From Candidatus Gastranaerophilales bacterium (lineage in GTDB: Bacteria > Cyanobacteriota > Vampirovibrionia > Gastranaerophilales > Gastranaerophilaceae), in NCBI GenBank assembly GCA_944325025.1, contig CALUYN010000001.1, positions 1 through 64,000 of the forward strand: a DNA stretch of 64,000 nt, given 5' to 3'. The notes beneath the pieces were generated by a model. The model was given only the letters and a program-made list of their open reading frames with translations, was not told the DNA's origin and searched no databases. The position numbers and the translations under genes are program-made. Positions within the stretch are counted from its first letter, which is position 1. Every line of letters starts with the position of its first letter. Positions 37,545-44,971 of this stretch are shown piece after piece.

Positions 37545-38941
37545 TAATTTTCCCTCAAAGTGCGCCTTATAACGGCAATATCCTGATCAAGATTTTTATT
37601 GGTTTTTAAATCATCCCTTATTTTTTCATAAGAATAAAGCATTGTTGTATGTTTTTTCTTGAAAAATTCCGCGATATTTTCAAAACTCTTTTGCGTAAGC
37701 TCACGTGCCATATAAACAGCCACATGGCGGGCAGAAGATACTCTTTGATTTCTGGCGGCGCTTAAAAAGTCATTCAATGAAACACCGTAATATTCGCCTA
37801 CAGCACGGGCTACTTTTTCAATAGTAAGTTCCTCACGCATTGCCTCACAGTTCAAAACTTTTTTTGCAAAAGCTAAGGTGAGTTCTGTTTTTTCAATATC
37901 AGCATATGCACTTACCTTATTAAACGCACCTTCCAGTTCTCTTACGTTATTAACAAAATTCTTTGCAATATATTCAAAAACATCAAAATCAGCATTAACA
38001 TTTGCCTGTTCGGCAAGATTTTTCAATATAGCGACACGAGTTTCAAAATCCGGCGGCGTAATATCGACCATCAACCCCATCTCAAAACGTGTCCTTAATC
38101 TGTCAGGAAGTGTCGGAATATCTTTGGGCAGCCTGTCAGAAGTAATAACTATCTGTTTATTTTTGTTGTGCAGACTGTCAAAGGTATGGAAAATTTCTTC
38201 CATAGTGTATGTTTTACTTTCCAAAAACTGAATATCATCAATCAAAAGAACATCGACATTTCTGTATTTCTGTCGGAATTTGTCCATACGGGCGTTTCTG
38301 TCATTGCCTCCGCATTGTATATTTTTTATCAATTCATTAACATATTCTTCTGTTTTAATGTACTTAACTTTTAATTTCGGCTTATTAAAAATAATGTAAT
38401 GCCCTATAGCCTGCATAAGGTGAGTTTTTCCAAGTCCTGATGCGCCGTAAATAAACAAAGGATTGTATTTTTTGGCAGGATTTTGTGCTACTGCAAAAGC
38501 TGCTGCGTGAGCAAAACGGCTGTTTTCACCTACAACAAAATTTGAAAATTTATATTTCAAATTCAAGTTTGCAGAAGATTGCATCTGCGCAAGATTATCT
38601 AAAATCTTTGATTCTTCGGTTTCAGGAAGCGCCCTTTTTGCCTTTTGAAGTTCCTTTTTCTTTTCTTTTTGGTATCTGTCAGCAAGTTCAGCATCAAAAG
38701 TAATCTGATAAGCAACATCCTTACCCAGAATTTTTTTTAGAGCTTCCAATATCTGATTATCATAATTAGCCTTGATAACCTGCGGAGCAAGAGAATGAAC
38801 CGTCAGAAGCGAAAATATATTCCCATCAAAATCTGCCGGTTCCAACGCATCCATCCACATGTTAAAAGCAGGAGCAGGAACCTTTTCCTTCAAATCGTTT
38901 TTAACTTCACTCCAAAGATTTTTAACTTCCAAAATATCCAT
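37544..38941 (-). CDS. dnaA: Chromosomal replication initiator DnaA
   Basis: 465 residues. Domain I WSEVKNDLKEKVPAPAFNMWM, AAA+ domain with Walker A YGASGLGKTHL (about 165-175), Walker B VLLIDDIQFLESK, sensor SDRLPKDIPTLPDRLRTRFEMG. Domain IV helix-turn-helix VSSARHVAVYMARELTQKSFENIAEFF binds DnaA boxes. Starts at ATG 38941, six bases after a TAAAAT box with no Shine-Dalgarno. dnaN, recF or rpmH are not adjacent and no cluster of TTATCCACA boxes is seen near it, so oriC is probably elsewhere. Linked to ruvA by a one-base overlap. Confidence 0.96.
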   Translation of the reverse strand: MDILEVKNLWSEVKNDLKEKVPAPAFNMWMDALEPADFDGNIFSLLTVHSLAPQVIKANYDNQILEALKKILGKDVAYQITFDAELADRYQKEKKKELQKAKRALPETEESKILDNLAQMQSSANLNLKYKFSNFVVGENSRFAHAAAFAVAQNPAKKYNPLFIYGASGLGKTHLMQAIGHYIIFNKPKLKVKYIKTEEYVNELIKNIQCGGNDRNARMDKFRQKYRNVDVLLIDDIQFLESKTYTMEEIFHTFDSLHNKNKQIVITSDRLPKDIPTLPDRLRTRFEMGLMVDITPPDFETRVAILKNLAEQANVNADFDVFEYIAKNFVNNVRELEGAFNKVSAYADIEKTELTLAFAKKVLNCEAMREELTIEKVARAVGEYYGVSLNDFLSAARNQRVSSARHVAVYMARELTQKSFENIAEFFKKKHTTMLYSYEKIRDDLKTNKNLDQDIAVIRRTLREN

Positions 38942-38953
38942 ACAATAATTTTA

Positions 38954-39700
38954 CTATAAAAATAATTTGTACAACACTACAGCGCATGAAACAGATAGAT
39001 TCAACGACTCAACATTGGATGCCATTTCGATTTTAACCTCTTGTGTTGAAAAATTAATAAGTTCATCTGAAAGCCCGTCAGCTTCTGAACCAAACATCAC
39101 GACAACGGGTTTATTAACGCTAAAATTTTTCAAAAATTCTTTTGCTCTGGGCAGGGTTGCAACTCGTTCATAATCGCCAAAAGCAAATTGAAGCTCTTTA
39201 AAATCTTCAATATAAACAACGGGGATTTTCCATAAATTTCCAACAGATGAACGGACGCATTTGGGGTTATAAATATCAGCACATTCTCTGCCGTACAAAA
39301 TGACCGCATCGGCTCCAAACGCTGTTGATGTTCTCAAAATAGTACCGAGATTTCCCATATCTTTAATATTTTCAAGCAAAACAACTTTCTTGGCGCCATT
39401 CAAATCATTAATTGCATAGTTCTTTTTGAAAGCAACAGCAACAGCATCAGGCGGAGTATCAGTTGTAGAAATCTTCTTCAAAACAGGTTCGGTAGTTAAA
39501 ATAAGTTTATCTTTTAGGAAACCATACTTTTTTTCACCAGATACAAATACGTATTCAATCTCAATTCCCGCATTAAAAGCTTCTTCTATACATTTAAAAC
39601 CTTCAAGGAGAAATTTGTTCTCTTTATCTCGGTATTTTTTCTGTTGAAGTTTTACTGTTTCTTTTACCAGATTGTTATTTACGCTTGTAATTTCCTGCAT
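38954..39700 (-). CDS. SpoU/TrmH-family RNA 2'-O-methyltransferase
   Basis: 248 residues. N-terminal substrate-binding part (KYRDKENKFLLEGFKCIEEAF). The SPOUT knot has motif 1 LLENIKDMGNLGTILRTSTAFGADAVIL, motif 2 VVVMFGSEADGLSDELI and motif 3 VEIEM-like IEMASNVESLNLSVSCAVVLYKL. The family methylates ribose in 23S rRNA or tRNA (RlmB/TsnR-like). The exact target is unknown. Lies three bases after the Xaa-Pro peptidase gene and upstream of dnaA by 12 bases; one operon from ppiC to ruvA is possible. Confidence 0.88.
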   Translation of the reverse strand: MQEITSVNNNLVKETVKLQQKKYRDKENKFLLEGFKCIEEAFNAGIEIEYVFVSGEKKYGFLKDKLILTTEPVLKKISTTDTPPDAVAVAFKKNYAINDLNGAKKVVLLENIKDMGNLGTILRTSTAFGADAVILYGRECADIYNPKCVRSSVGNLWKIPVVYIEDFKELQFAFGDYERVATLPRAKEFLKNFSVNKPVVVMFGSEADGLSDELINFSTQEVKIEMASNVESLNLSVSCAVVLYKLFL

Positions 39701-39703
39701 TTA

Positions 39704-41251
39704 TTATAAAACCTCAAATTCTTTGAGCCAATCTTTTTCCTGCTCCGTCAAACGGGAGAAGTCAATCAGTTTTTTCTCATAATTCATGTGTACAAAAGAA
39801 TGAATTTTTCCATCTTTCATATAACATGAATTTTCAAGTCTTACGCCGAAATGATTTTCATTGTAAAGCCCAGGCTCAATTGTAAAACACATATTATCTT
39901 TAATTTCGACTTTTGCCATCTCGTTTTTGCTTAAATTCGGAGGATATTCGTGAACGCTTATACCTATTCCATGCCCGAGCCCATGGTTAAATACAAAACC
40001 TTCTATTTCATTTTGAGAATAAATTTTTCTTGCAACAGCGTCGATATCAAATCCACGTAAAGGACTTTGCCTCTTTGCATCTTCGCCTCCTTGCATCTTA
40101 AATGCATTCAAAAACATCTTCAAAACCGTTGTATAAACCCGTTTTTGAAGTTCTGACGGTTCCCCTTTAACAAACACTCTTGTAATATCAGTTGCAAGCC
40201 CCTGCTCATAATATGCTCCGCAGTCAATCAAAACAAGACTGCCGTCTTTTAAAATTTCATCCTTTGAGCATTTTGAATAATGAGCAAGAGCAGAATTTTT
40301 ATCCTTGGCAACAATTGATTTAAAGCTTAAACTCTTCGCTCCAAAGCGTTTAAATTCTTTTTCAAGCTGCTGTGCGATATCAAATTCTGAAATATTGTTG
40401 TTATTTTCTATATAATCTCTTATTGCTTTGACTGCCAGATCTGTACGTCTGAAAGCTTCTTTGTAATGTTCAATTTCCTCATCTGTCTTAACAGATTTCA
40501 TCAGCTTTATCGGACTGTCATCAAGAATTTTTACTTTCTCTCCGATTAAATTATAATCATAAGCATTAATTGATGATTTATCAACAAAAATATTTCCCTG
40601 ATAACTTTGGACAAAATCATCAATATCATCCAGTAAACGTGCTCTGCCTGCCAAAATTACAGCTTTCCCGCGAATTTTACTCGAATAATTTTTTGAAAAA
40701 TCGCGCAGGTTGAATAAATAAGAAACTTCTTCTGAATTTGTGATTAAAACCGCACCGTCATAATTTATATTTTTAATTTTTTCTTCAACCGGGACACCGT
40801 CTACACTTACAACGTTTGCAGTGTCAGAAACAGCATCTTTTGAAATAAAATCATTATCAAAATATTTAAGTTTAACACTTTTGTTTACAAGATATTCAAC
40901 ACGTTTTTGCGAATTTTTCTTCGAAAAAATGCCGAGAGTTTCCCCTTCAGGAATTTTTTTGATTAACTCATCCAAAAACGTCTGGCCGGTTTGAAGTTTT
41001 ACAACGGTTACAATATCATGATTAACCTCTAAATCAGCCTGTATGTGATATCTTCCGTCAACAAAAAGATAAACTCTATCCTTTGTAACAAGAACATCCC
41101 CCGTTGAACCGGAAAATCCCGTCACATAATAACGTGAATTTTCATCTAAAGGCATGTATTCTTCAAGATATTTGTTTGAAGAGTTTACAAGAAGATAAGA
41201 AACTTCTTGTTCGTCCATAAATTTTCTTACTTTTTCAATAATATTACTCAT
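39704..41251 (-). CDS. Xaa-Pro aminopeptidase (M24B) with a repeat-derived insert
   Basis: 515 residues from ATG 41251. Two N-terminal creatinase-like domains, then a pita-bread domain with metal ligands Asp in LIDCGAYYEQGLATDITRVF, His in HGLGHGIGISVHEYP, Glu in FTIEPGLY and ENSCYMK. Between helix and metal site the segment FKMQGGEDAKRQSPLRGFDID holds about eleven residues not expected in the family. Its DNA (near 40066-40100, GCCTCTTTGCATCTTCGCCT) matches the repeat unit whose translation in prepilin leaders is RCKDAKRHRC. The insert is in frame and on the surface side of the fold, so activity may persist. It overlaps ppiC by eight bases. Confidence 0.88.
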   Translation of the reverse strand: MSNIIEKVRKFMDEQEVSYLLVNSSNKYLEEYMPLDENSRYYVTGFSGSTGDVLVTKDRVYLFVDGRYHIQADLEVNHDIVTVVKLQTGQTFLDELIKKIPEGETLGIFSKKNSQKRVEYLVNKSVKLKYFDNDFISKDAVSDTANVVSVDGVPVEEKIKNINYDGAVLITNSEEVSYLFNLRDFSKNYSSKIRGKAVILAGRARLLDDIDDFVQSYQGNIFVDKSSINAYDYNLIGEKVKILDDSPIKLMKSVKTDEEIEHYKEAFRRTDLAVKAIRDYIENNNNISEFDIAQQLEKEFKRFGAKSLSFKSIVAKDKNSALAHYSKCSKDEILKDGSLVLIDCGAYYEQGLATDITRVFVKGEPSELQKRVYTTVLKMFLNAFKMQGGEDAKRQSPLRGFDIDAVARKIYSQNEIEGFVFNHGLGHGIGISVHEYPPNLSKNEMAKVEIKDNMCFTIEPGLYNENHFGVRLENSCYMKDGKIHSFVHMNYEKKLIDFSRLTEQEKDWLKEFEVL

Positions 41252-41534
41252 CAATAAAACCAGTCAATTTGATTAAATGCCACCCGAACTGTGTTTCAAC
41301 AGGTTCTGAAACATCTCCAATTTCTTTCAATTCAAATGCAGCATCCTCAAAAGGTTTTACCATAACACCGCGTTTGAAAAATCCTAAATCACCGCCGTCA
41401 TGACCTGAAGGACAAAGGGAAACCTCTGCAGCAGCTTTTGCAAAATCTTTACCATTAACTATTTCATCACGCAATTTATCAGCTTCTTCTTTAGTTTTTA
41501 CAAGAATATGGCTTGCTCTTACTTCTTTACGCAT
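41244..41534 (-). CDS. Parvulin-type peptidyl-prolyl isomerase (PpiC-like)
   Basis: 96 residues from ATG 41534, eight bases after AAGGAG; an upstream in-frame start would run into the terminal repeat region of the MITE and is rejected. A single rotamase domain: RASHILVKTKEEADKLRDEI, FAKAAAEVSLCPSGHDGGDLGFFKRGVMVKPFEDAAFEL and FGWHLIKLTG in parts. No signal peptide, so a cytoplasmic E. coli PpiC-type foldase. Overlaps the peptidase gene, an apt partner for proline-containing peptides only by coincidence of names. Confidence 0.9.
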   Translation of the reverse strand: MRKEVRASHILVKTKEEADKLRDEIVNGKDFAKAAAEVSLCPSGHDGGDLGFFKRGVMVKPFEDAAFELKEIGDVSEPVETQFGWHLIKLTGFIDE

Positions 41535-41612
41535 AAAAAAACTCCTTATTTTCTTTTTAACAAAAAATAAGTTAACACAAAACCCTGTCGTTTTCAATAT
41601 ATAGAGCAAAAG

Positions 41613-41760
41613 GGACTTATATCGCAGTTTACACTAGATATTCAAAAAACAGTCATAATGTCATTCCGAACTTGTTTCGGAATCTCATCATTATAAGACC
41701 CTGAAACAAGTTCAGGGTGACGATTTTAACTGTTTTCAGTGTAAACTGCGATATAAGTCC
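41613..41760. mobile_element. MITE with perfect 23-bp terminal inverted repeats
   Basis: 148 bases. The ends 41613-41635 and 41738-41760 are perfect inverted copies (core TATATCGCAGTTTACACT). A second weaker pair (AAAAAACAGT / ACTGTTTT) lies just inside. The centre holds two REP-like palindromes, CCGAAC...TTTCGG and CCCTGAA...TTCAGGG. No coding capacity. No clear target-site duplication. A decayed relative is at 36.1-36.3 kb, so the element has been mobile in this genome. Confidence 0.8.
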
Positions 41761-41798
41761 ATAGTAAAAGACTTGCCGACCAGAGGCCGGACAAGCCG

Positions 41799-41827
41799 TT
41801 GCATATCAAACATAGAGTCTGTATATA
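41799..41827 (+). promoter_or_regulatory. Sigma-70 promoter of a candidate small RNA
   Basis: TTGCAT - 17 bases - TATATA. No open reading frame follows; a structured segment ending in T6 does. Confidence 0.45.
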
Positions 41828-41833
41828 TTGTTG

Positions 41834-41962
41834 TACATAGTATTTTTTGGGAATAAGCCTGTTATATTTTAAACCAAACCGCTCAAAGAACAAATCTTGT
41901 CGCAACCCCGAAAAAAGTGCCTGGATATAACAAGCTTATGTATATATATAATACCCTTTTTT
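41834..41962 (+). ncRNA. Candidate structured small RNA
   Basis: About 129 bases between a plausible promoter and a T6 tract (41957-41962). A 15-bp closing stem pairs 41853-41867 with 41925-41939 (ATAAGCCTGTTATAT / ATATAACAAGCTTAT, one C-A mismatch). Inside is a smaller hairpin around CAAAGAACAAATCTTG. The rod with a large internal loop recalls 6S RNA, but I see no diagnostic sequence for 6S, SRP RNA, tmRNA or RNase P. The 490-base gap 41610-42100 otherwise holds the MITE and a palindrome. Confidence 0.4.
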
Positions 41963-42017
41963 ACGCTATTTTTCACCACTCGGGAGGATAACTTTTAAAT
42001 GTTACTAATAGATATTA

Positions 42018-42039
42018 AGAACTAGTTCTAAAGAACTAG
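42018..42039. promoter_or_regulatory. Overlapping palindromes, operator-like
   Basis: AGAACTAGTTCT (42018-42029, perfect) overlaps CTAGTTCT-AA-AGAACTAG (42022-42039). It lies between the small-RNA candidate and the tRNA promoter. No T-run follows, so not a terminator. Confidence 0.4.
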
Positions 42040-42063
42040 AGAAATTAACTTTTATAACTTTGC

Positions 42064-42091
42064 TTGCAAAAAATTTTTTTTATTGTATATT
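42064..42091 (+). promoter_or_regulatory. tRNA-Gly promoter
   Basis: TTGCAA - 16 bases - TATATT, ending eight bases before the mature tRNA 5' end. Confidence 0.5.
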
Positions 42092-42099
42092 TAGGATAT

Positions 42100-42172
42100 G
42101 CGGAAGTAACTCAATGGCTAGAGTACCTGCCTTCCAAGCAGGCTGTTGCGAGTTCGAGTCTCGTCTTCCGCT
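42100..42172 (+). tRNA. tRNA-Gly (anticodon TCC)
   Basis: Acceptor arms GCGGAAG (42100-42106) and CTTCCGC (42165-42171) pair fully. Anticodon stem CCTGC/GCAGG encloses CTTCCAA with anticodon TCC. T arm GCGAG-TTCGAGT-CTCGT. CCA is not encoded; discriminator T. 73 bases. The 3' end is repeated downstream at 42313-42338. Confidence 0.95.
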
Positions 42173-42181
42173 ATTTTTGTA
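42156..42181 (+). repeat. tRNA 3'-end direct repeat, copy 1 (att-like)
   Basis: 26-bp perfect direct repeat covering the tRNA 3' end and nine bases beyond (core CTCGTCTTCCGCTATTTTTG). The second copy lies 157 bases downstream. Confidence 0.75.
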
Positions 42182-42312
42182 CTTTCTCACAAGATTTTGG
42201 TTTACGAGACTCCGAACTGATATGCTGCTCATGTTGTTCGCAGCATACGGAGTTCAATCCTTTCAGGAAATCCTGCCTCGTAAGGCTCGTGAAACTCGCC
42301 AACGATGCAAGA

Positions 42313-42338
42313 GAGTCTCGTCTTCCGCTATTTTTGTA
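42313..42338 (+). repeat. tRNA 3'-end direct repeat, copy 2 (att-like)
   Basis: Second perfect copy. The 131 bases between the copies hold a hairpin (ATGCTGC...GCAGCAT), an inverted tRNA-like piece (ACGAGACTCCGAACT) and no gene. This looks like the scar of an element that used the tRNA end, or a partial tRNA duplication. Confidence 0.75.
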
Positions 42339-42364
42339 TCTTTATAAAGGCATCAGGAGTTTTT

Positions 42365-43225
42365 ATGAATTTTGACAATCTTGTTGTTAACGCAGATAAA
42401 GTTGATAAAGTTTTTGCGACCTTTAAAATAAGCATGTTTGTTGGTGTGATTATAAATGCAATACTTATAATCCTGTTATTCAAACTTACGGATATCACAA
42501 TTAATAAACTTAAAAAACGTTTTATTACAAATGACAACGCAGCAGCTATCAGTCACATATTTATTATTCTTGACAGAGTTATTAAAAGTTTAATTGTTTT
42601 TTTCATAGTAGCATCATTCCTTCAAAGCCACGGTTATTCGTTAACTTCACTTATTGCAGGTTTCGGGATTACAGGTTTGGCAGTAGGTTTTGCAGCACAG
42701 CAGACAATTGCATCAATGTTCGGAACTTTAGGGATTTTAACAGATAAAGTTTACAAAATCGGTGATTATATCAGAGTAAACAATTTTGAGGGCACTGTTG
42801 AAAGCATTAGTCTGCGATCCACAAAAATCCGCTCGCTTGATAATTTTCAGGTATCAATCCCTAACAGCGTAATTGCTTCAAATATCGTTGAAAATATCAG
42901 TAAAGCTCACAAAAGATTAATTAAAGTAACTTTCGGAGTTACATACGATACACCGGATGAAAAAATTCAAAAAGCCATTGATATTCTAAAAGATATTGCC
43001 GAAACAAGAAACGATATTCATAACGACTACAGAGTAAATCTTGACGCTCTTGATTCAAGTTCTATCAATATTAAAGTGACGGCTTACGCAAAAACAGGCG
43101 CATTTATTGAATATGAAAGAATTAAAGGCGAATTTTTGCAGCAGGCAGTAAAAGAATTCCGAAAAGAAAATATTGATTTTGCATTCCCGTCAACCACAGT
43201 TTACTTAGCAAAAAATGAAAATTAA
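42365..43225 (+). CDS. MscS-family small-conductance mechanosensitive channel
   Basis: 286 residues from ATG 42365, six bases after CAGGAG; in-frame starts upstream lie in the tRNA duplication and are rejected. Three membrane helices with TM3 GFGITGLAVGFAAQQTIASMFGTLGIL (the Gly/Ala-rich pore helix), then the beta domain (VYKIGDYIRVNNFEGTVESISLRSTKIRSLDNFQVSIPNSVI in parts) and the alpha/beta C-terminal domain. It releases solutes during hypo-osmotic shock. Overlaps rlmH by 11 bases. Confidence 0.92.
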   Translation: MNFDNLVVNADKVDKVFATFKISMFVGVIINAILIILLFKLTDITINKLKKRFITNDNAAAISHIFIILDRVIKSLIVFFIVASFLQSHGYSLTSLIAGFGITGLAVGFAAQQTIASMFGTLGILTDKVYKIGDYIRVNNFEGTVESISLRSTKIRSLDNFQVSIPNSVIASNIVENISKAHKRLIKVTFGVTYDTPDEKIQKAIDILKDIAETRNDIHNDYRVNLDALDSSSINIKVTAYAKTGAFIEYERIKGEFLQQAVKEFRKENIDFAFPSTTVYLAKNEN

Positions 43226-43685
43226 AATAATTGCACTCGGAAAAATTAAAGAAAAATTTCTTAAAGACGGAATTGATGAATTTCTTAAACGTCTGACTCC
43301 TTATGCATCGATAGAAATTATTGAACTTCCTGCAATAGAAATAAAGGACGAAAACCTTACAAATAAAATATTAGAGCAGGAGGGAGAAAAAATTCTCTCG
43401 CATATAAAGCCGCAATCATTTGTGATAACTCTAGAAATTCAAGGTAAAATGTTCTCATCAGAAGAATTTGCTCATAAAATTGAACAGCTTACAAATGAAG
43501 GGGTTGGAGAAATAGTTTTTGTAATCGGCTCCTCCTGCGGACTTTCAAATATTGTATCAGCTCGAGCAGATTTAAAACTCAGCTTATCGAAAATGACATT
43601 TTTGCACCAGTTTGCGCGATTGCTGCTTGTTGAACAAATTTACAGAGCATTCAAAATTATCAAAGGCGAAACCTATCACAAATAA
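43215..43685 (+). CDS. rlmH: 23S rRNA pseudouridine-1915 N3-methyltransferase
   Basis: 156 residues, full-length RlmH. MKIKIIALGKIKEKFLKDGIDEFLKRL at the start, VITLEIQGKMFSSEEFA, and the SPOUT knot motif VFVIGSSCGLS with the C-terminal LSLSKMTFLHQFARLLLVEQIYRAFKIIKGETYHK (in parts). The usual GGxxG reads GSSCG here, a small deviation at the SAM loop. Translationally coupled to mscS. Confidence 0.95.
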   Translation: MKIKIIALGKIKEKFLKDGIDEFLKRLTPYASIEIIELPAIEIKDENLTNKILEQEGEKILSHIKPQSFVITLEIQGKMFSSEEFAHKIEQLTNEGVGEIVFVIGSSCGLSNIVSARADLKLSLSKMTFLHQFARLLLVEQIYRAFKIIKGETYHK

Positions 43686-44831
43686 TTATTTACCCATATC
43701 TTTAAGCATTTGAGATGTTGATACCCCGCCTTTTTCAACTCTGGTTCCGTAACCTTCCAGCCAAATTGCTTTATTCAAATTTGACTTTAAGATAAATGGG
43801 AAAAAGTCATGCCCCCACTTATTCGGCCCCTTCATTCCGTTTATATCGACTGCAAACAGTGTTGTAGAAGAACCATACCAAATTATGATTATTCCGTCTG
43901 CTAAAACCCAAATATGAGATTTATTATGAATATTTGAAGTTCTCCAACCGGAGGCTCCTGTTGTTGCAGTTGTTATTTCCTCCTCTGTCAAATCAGGATT
44001 GTTATCCGCTACAATAGAATCCATTCCATTATATTCAGGGATACACCCATCCGCAACACCGTTACCTTTACATATTTTTATTACTTTCAATGTTTTTTGT
44101 AATTCATTTCGAAGAACCGTGCAATCACTAAGTTGATTTGTTGGATTTACCGCCTCCCCATACTTTACACATTCACCCTTGTCATCATATTCTATGCAAG
44201 GAGCACCTATCCAGTCATCACCATAATAACACATAGGATGAAATCCTAGATTTACCTCTGCCAAACGATAACCGTTTAAGACAGTATTATATGCCTTTTT
44301 AAACTGCTGACGCAAAACCATCTTTTGATAATTTGCCATTAATGCAGGCATAGTAATTGCCGCAACAACTCCGATTATCCCGAGGGTGATAAGGACTTCT
44401 GCTAAAGTAAATGCGGCTCTCTTGTTTAGTGAAGAGTGAAGCGTGAAGCGTGAAGAGAATTTATTTTTTAGTCGATAAGACGATAAGACGTTAGGACGAT
44501 AAGTTAGTTTTATGTCATTACGAGGAGAATGCGGAGCATTCGACGTAGTAATCTCATTCATATTGCAGCTATTATGCGATTGCGACGTCGGGCATACGCC
44601 CTCCTCGCAATGACATGTAGCTCCTCGCCTATGGGCGAGGGGGAACGTAGCCGTTCCATCCGACACATTAAAATTACCTAAAATTCTAAAAATACTTATT
44701 ACTGTCCTAGTGCCATAGTATCCTAGTATCTTTAAATTGCTTGCCTTCTTGACCTCATGACCTCCGTCTAGCCGAGAAGTGCCCCCCCCCCGAAGCTCTG
44801 TAACAGGCTCTGTATCACTATTCTCTCTCAT
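43686..44831 (-). CDS. Prepilin-like protein with a ~140-residue repeat-derived leader, in frame
   Basis: 381 residues from ATG 44831 (MRENSDTEPVTELRGGGTS), with GGAG eight bases upstream. The ten-G run (44782-44791) is here in frame with the rest, unlike the other four loci. Residues up to about 140 translate the repeat cassette (VSDGTATFPLA, CHCEEG, NEITTSNA, YRPNVLSSYRLKNKFSSRF). Then come NKRAAFTLAEVLITLGIIG (class III signal, predicted cut before Phe141, Glu at +5) and the hydrophobic stalk helix. The body has FAVDINGMKGPNKWGHDFFPF and several Cys, and ends EKGGVSTSQMLKDMGK. If PilD cuts it, the odd leader is discarded. Surface fibre subunit by inference. Confidence 0.75.
   Translation of the reverse strand: MRENSDTEPVTELRGGGTSRLDGGHEVKKASNLKILGYYGTRTVISIFRILGNFNVSDGTATFPLAHRRGATCHCEEGVCPTSQSHNSCNMNEITTSNAPHSPRNDIKLTYRPNVLSSYRLKNKFSSRFTLHSSLNKRAAFTLAEVLITLGIIGVVAAITMPALMANYQKMVLRQQFKKAYNTVLNGYRLAEVNLGFHPMCYYGDDWIGAPCIEYDDKGECVKYGEAVNPTNQLSDCTVLRNELQKTLKVIKICKGNGVADGCIPEYNGMDSIVADNNPDLTEEEITTATTGASGWRTSNIHNKSHIWVLADGIIIIWYGSSTTLFAVDINGMKGPNKWGHDFFPFILKSNLNKAIWLEGYGTRVEKGGVSTSQMLKDMGK
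44412..44781. repeat. Repeat cassette of the 44 kb prepilin leader
   Basis: 370 bases between prepilin motif and G run, open in the prepilin frame. From the prepilin end: AGTGAAGAGTGAAGCG tandem-like unit, GATAAGACGATAAGACG direct repeats, the GAGGAGAATGCGGAGCATTCG unit, GCGATTGCGAC/CTCGCAATGACA, the GGGCGAGGGGG unit and GACCTCATGACCTCC. Confidence 0.85.
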
Positions 44832-44864
44832 ACTTTTCACTCCAGATTGATATTTGACACTTTT

Positions 44865-44893
44865 ATTTTAACAAATTTTTTAATTATTTTCAA
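44865..44893 (-). promoter_or_regulatory. Sigma-70 promoter of the 44 kb prepilin gene
   Basis: TTGAAA - 17 bases - TAAAAT with TGT before the -10 (minus strand). The bases downstream (ATATCAATCTGGAGT) recur at the 48 kb locus. Confidence 0.65.
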
Positions 44894-44934
44894 CCTTATT
44901 CCTCTATATGACCTAATTTAAATTTCAAGAAATA

Positions 44935-44943
44935 TGTTATAAT
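44935..44943 (+). promoter_or_regulatory. Extended -10 promoter of the M49-like gene
   Basis: TGTTATAAT, 28 bases before ATG 44972, with AAAGGAG between. Divergent from the 44 kb prepilin. Confidence 0.5.
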
Positions 44944-44971
44944 TACCTCAAATAGTAAAGGAGATTTTAAT

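Noticed and set aside
41834..41962. Assignment of the structured RNA to 6S, SRP, tmRNA or RNase P RNA
   Set aside because: None of the conserved sequence blocks of those RNAs could be seen on either strand.
42064..42347. Plus-strand open frames running across the tRNA-Gly gene
   Set aside because: They overlap a clear cloverleaf and only the frame from ATG 42365 has a proper ribosome site and MscS homology.
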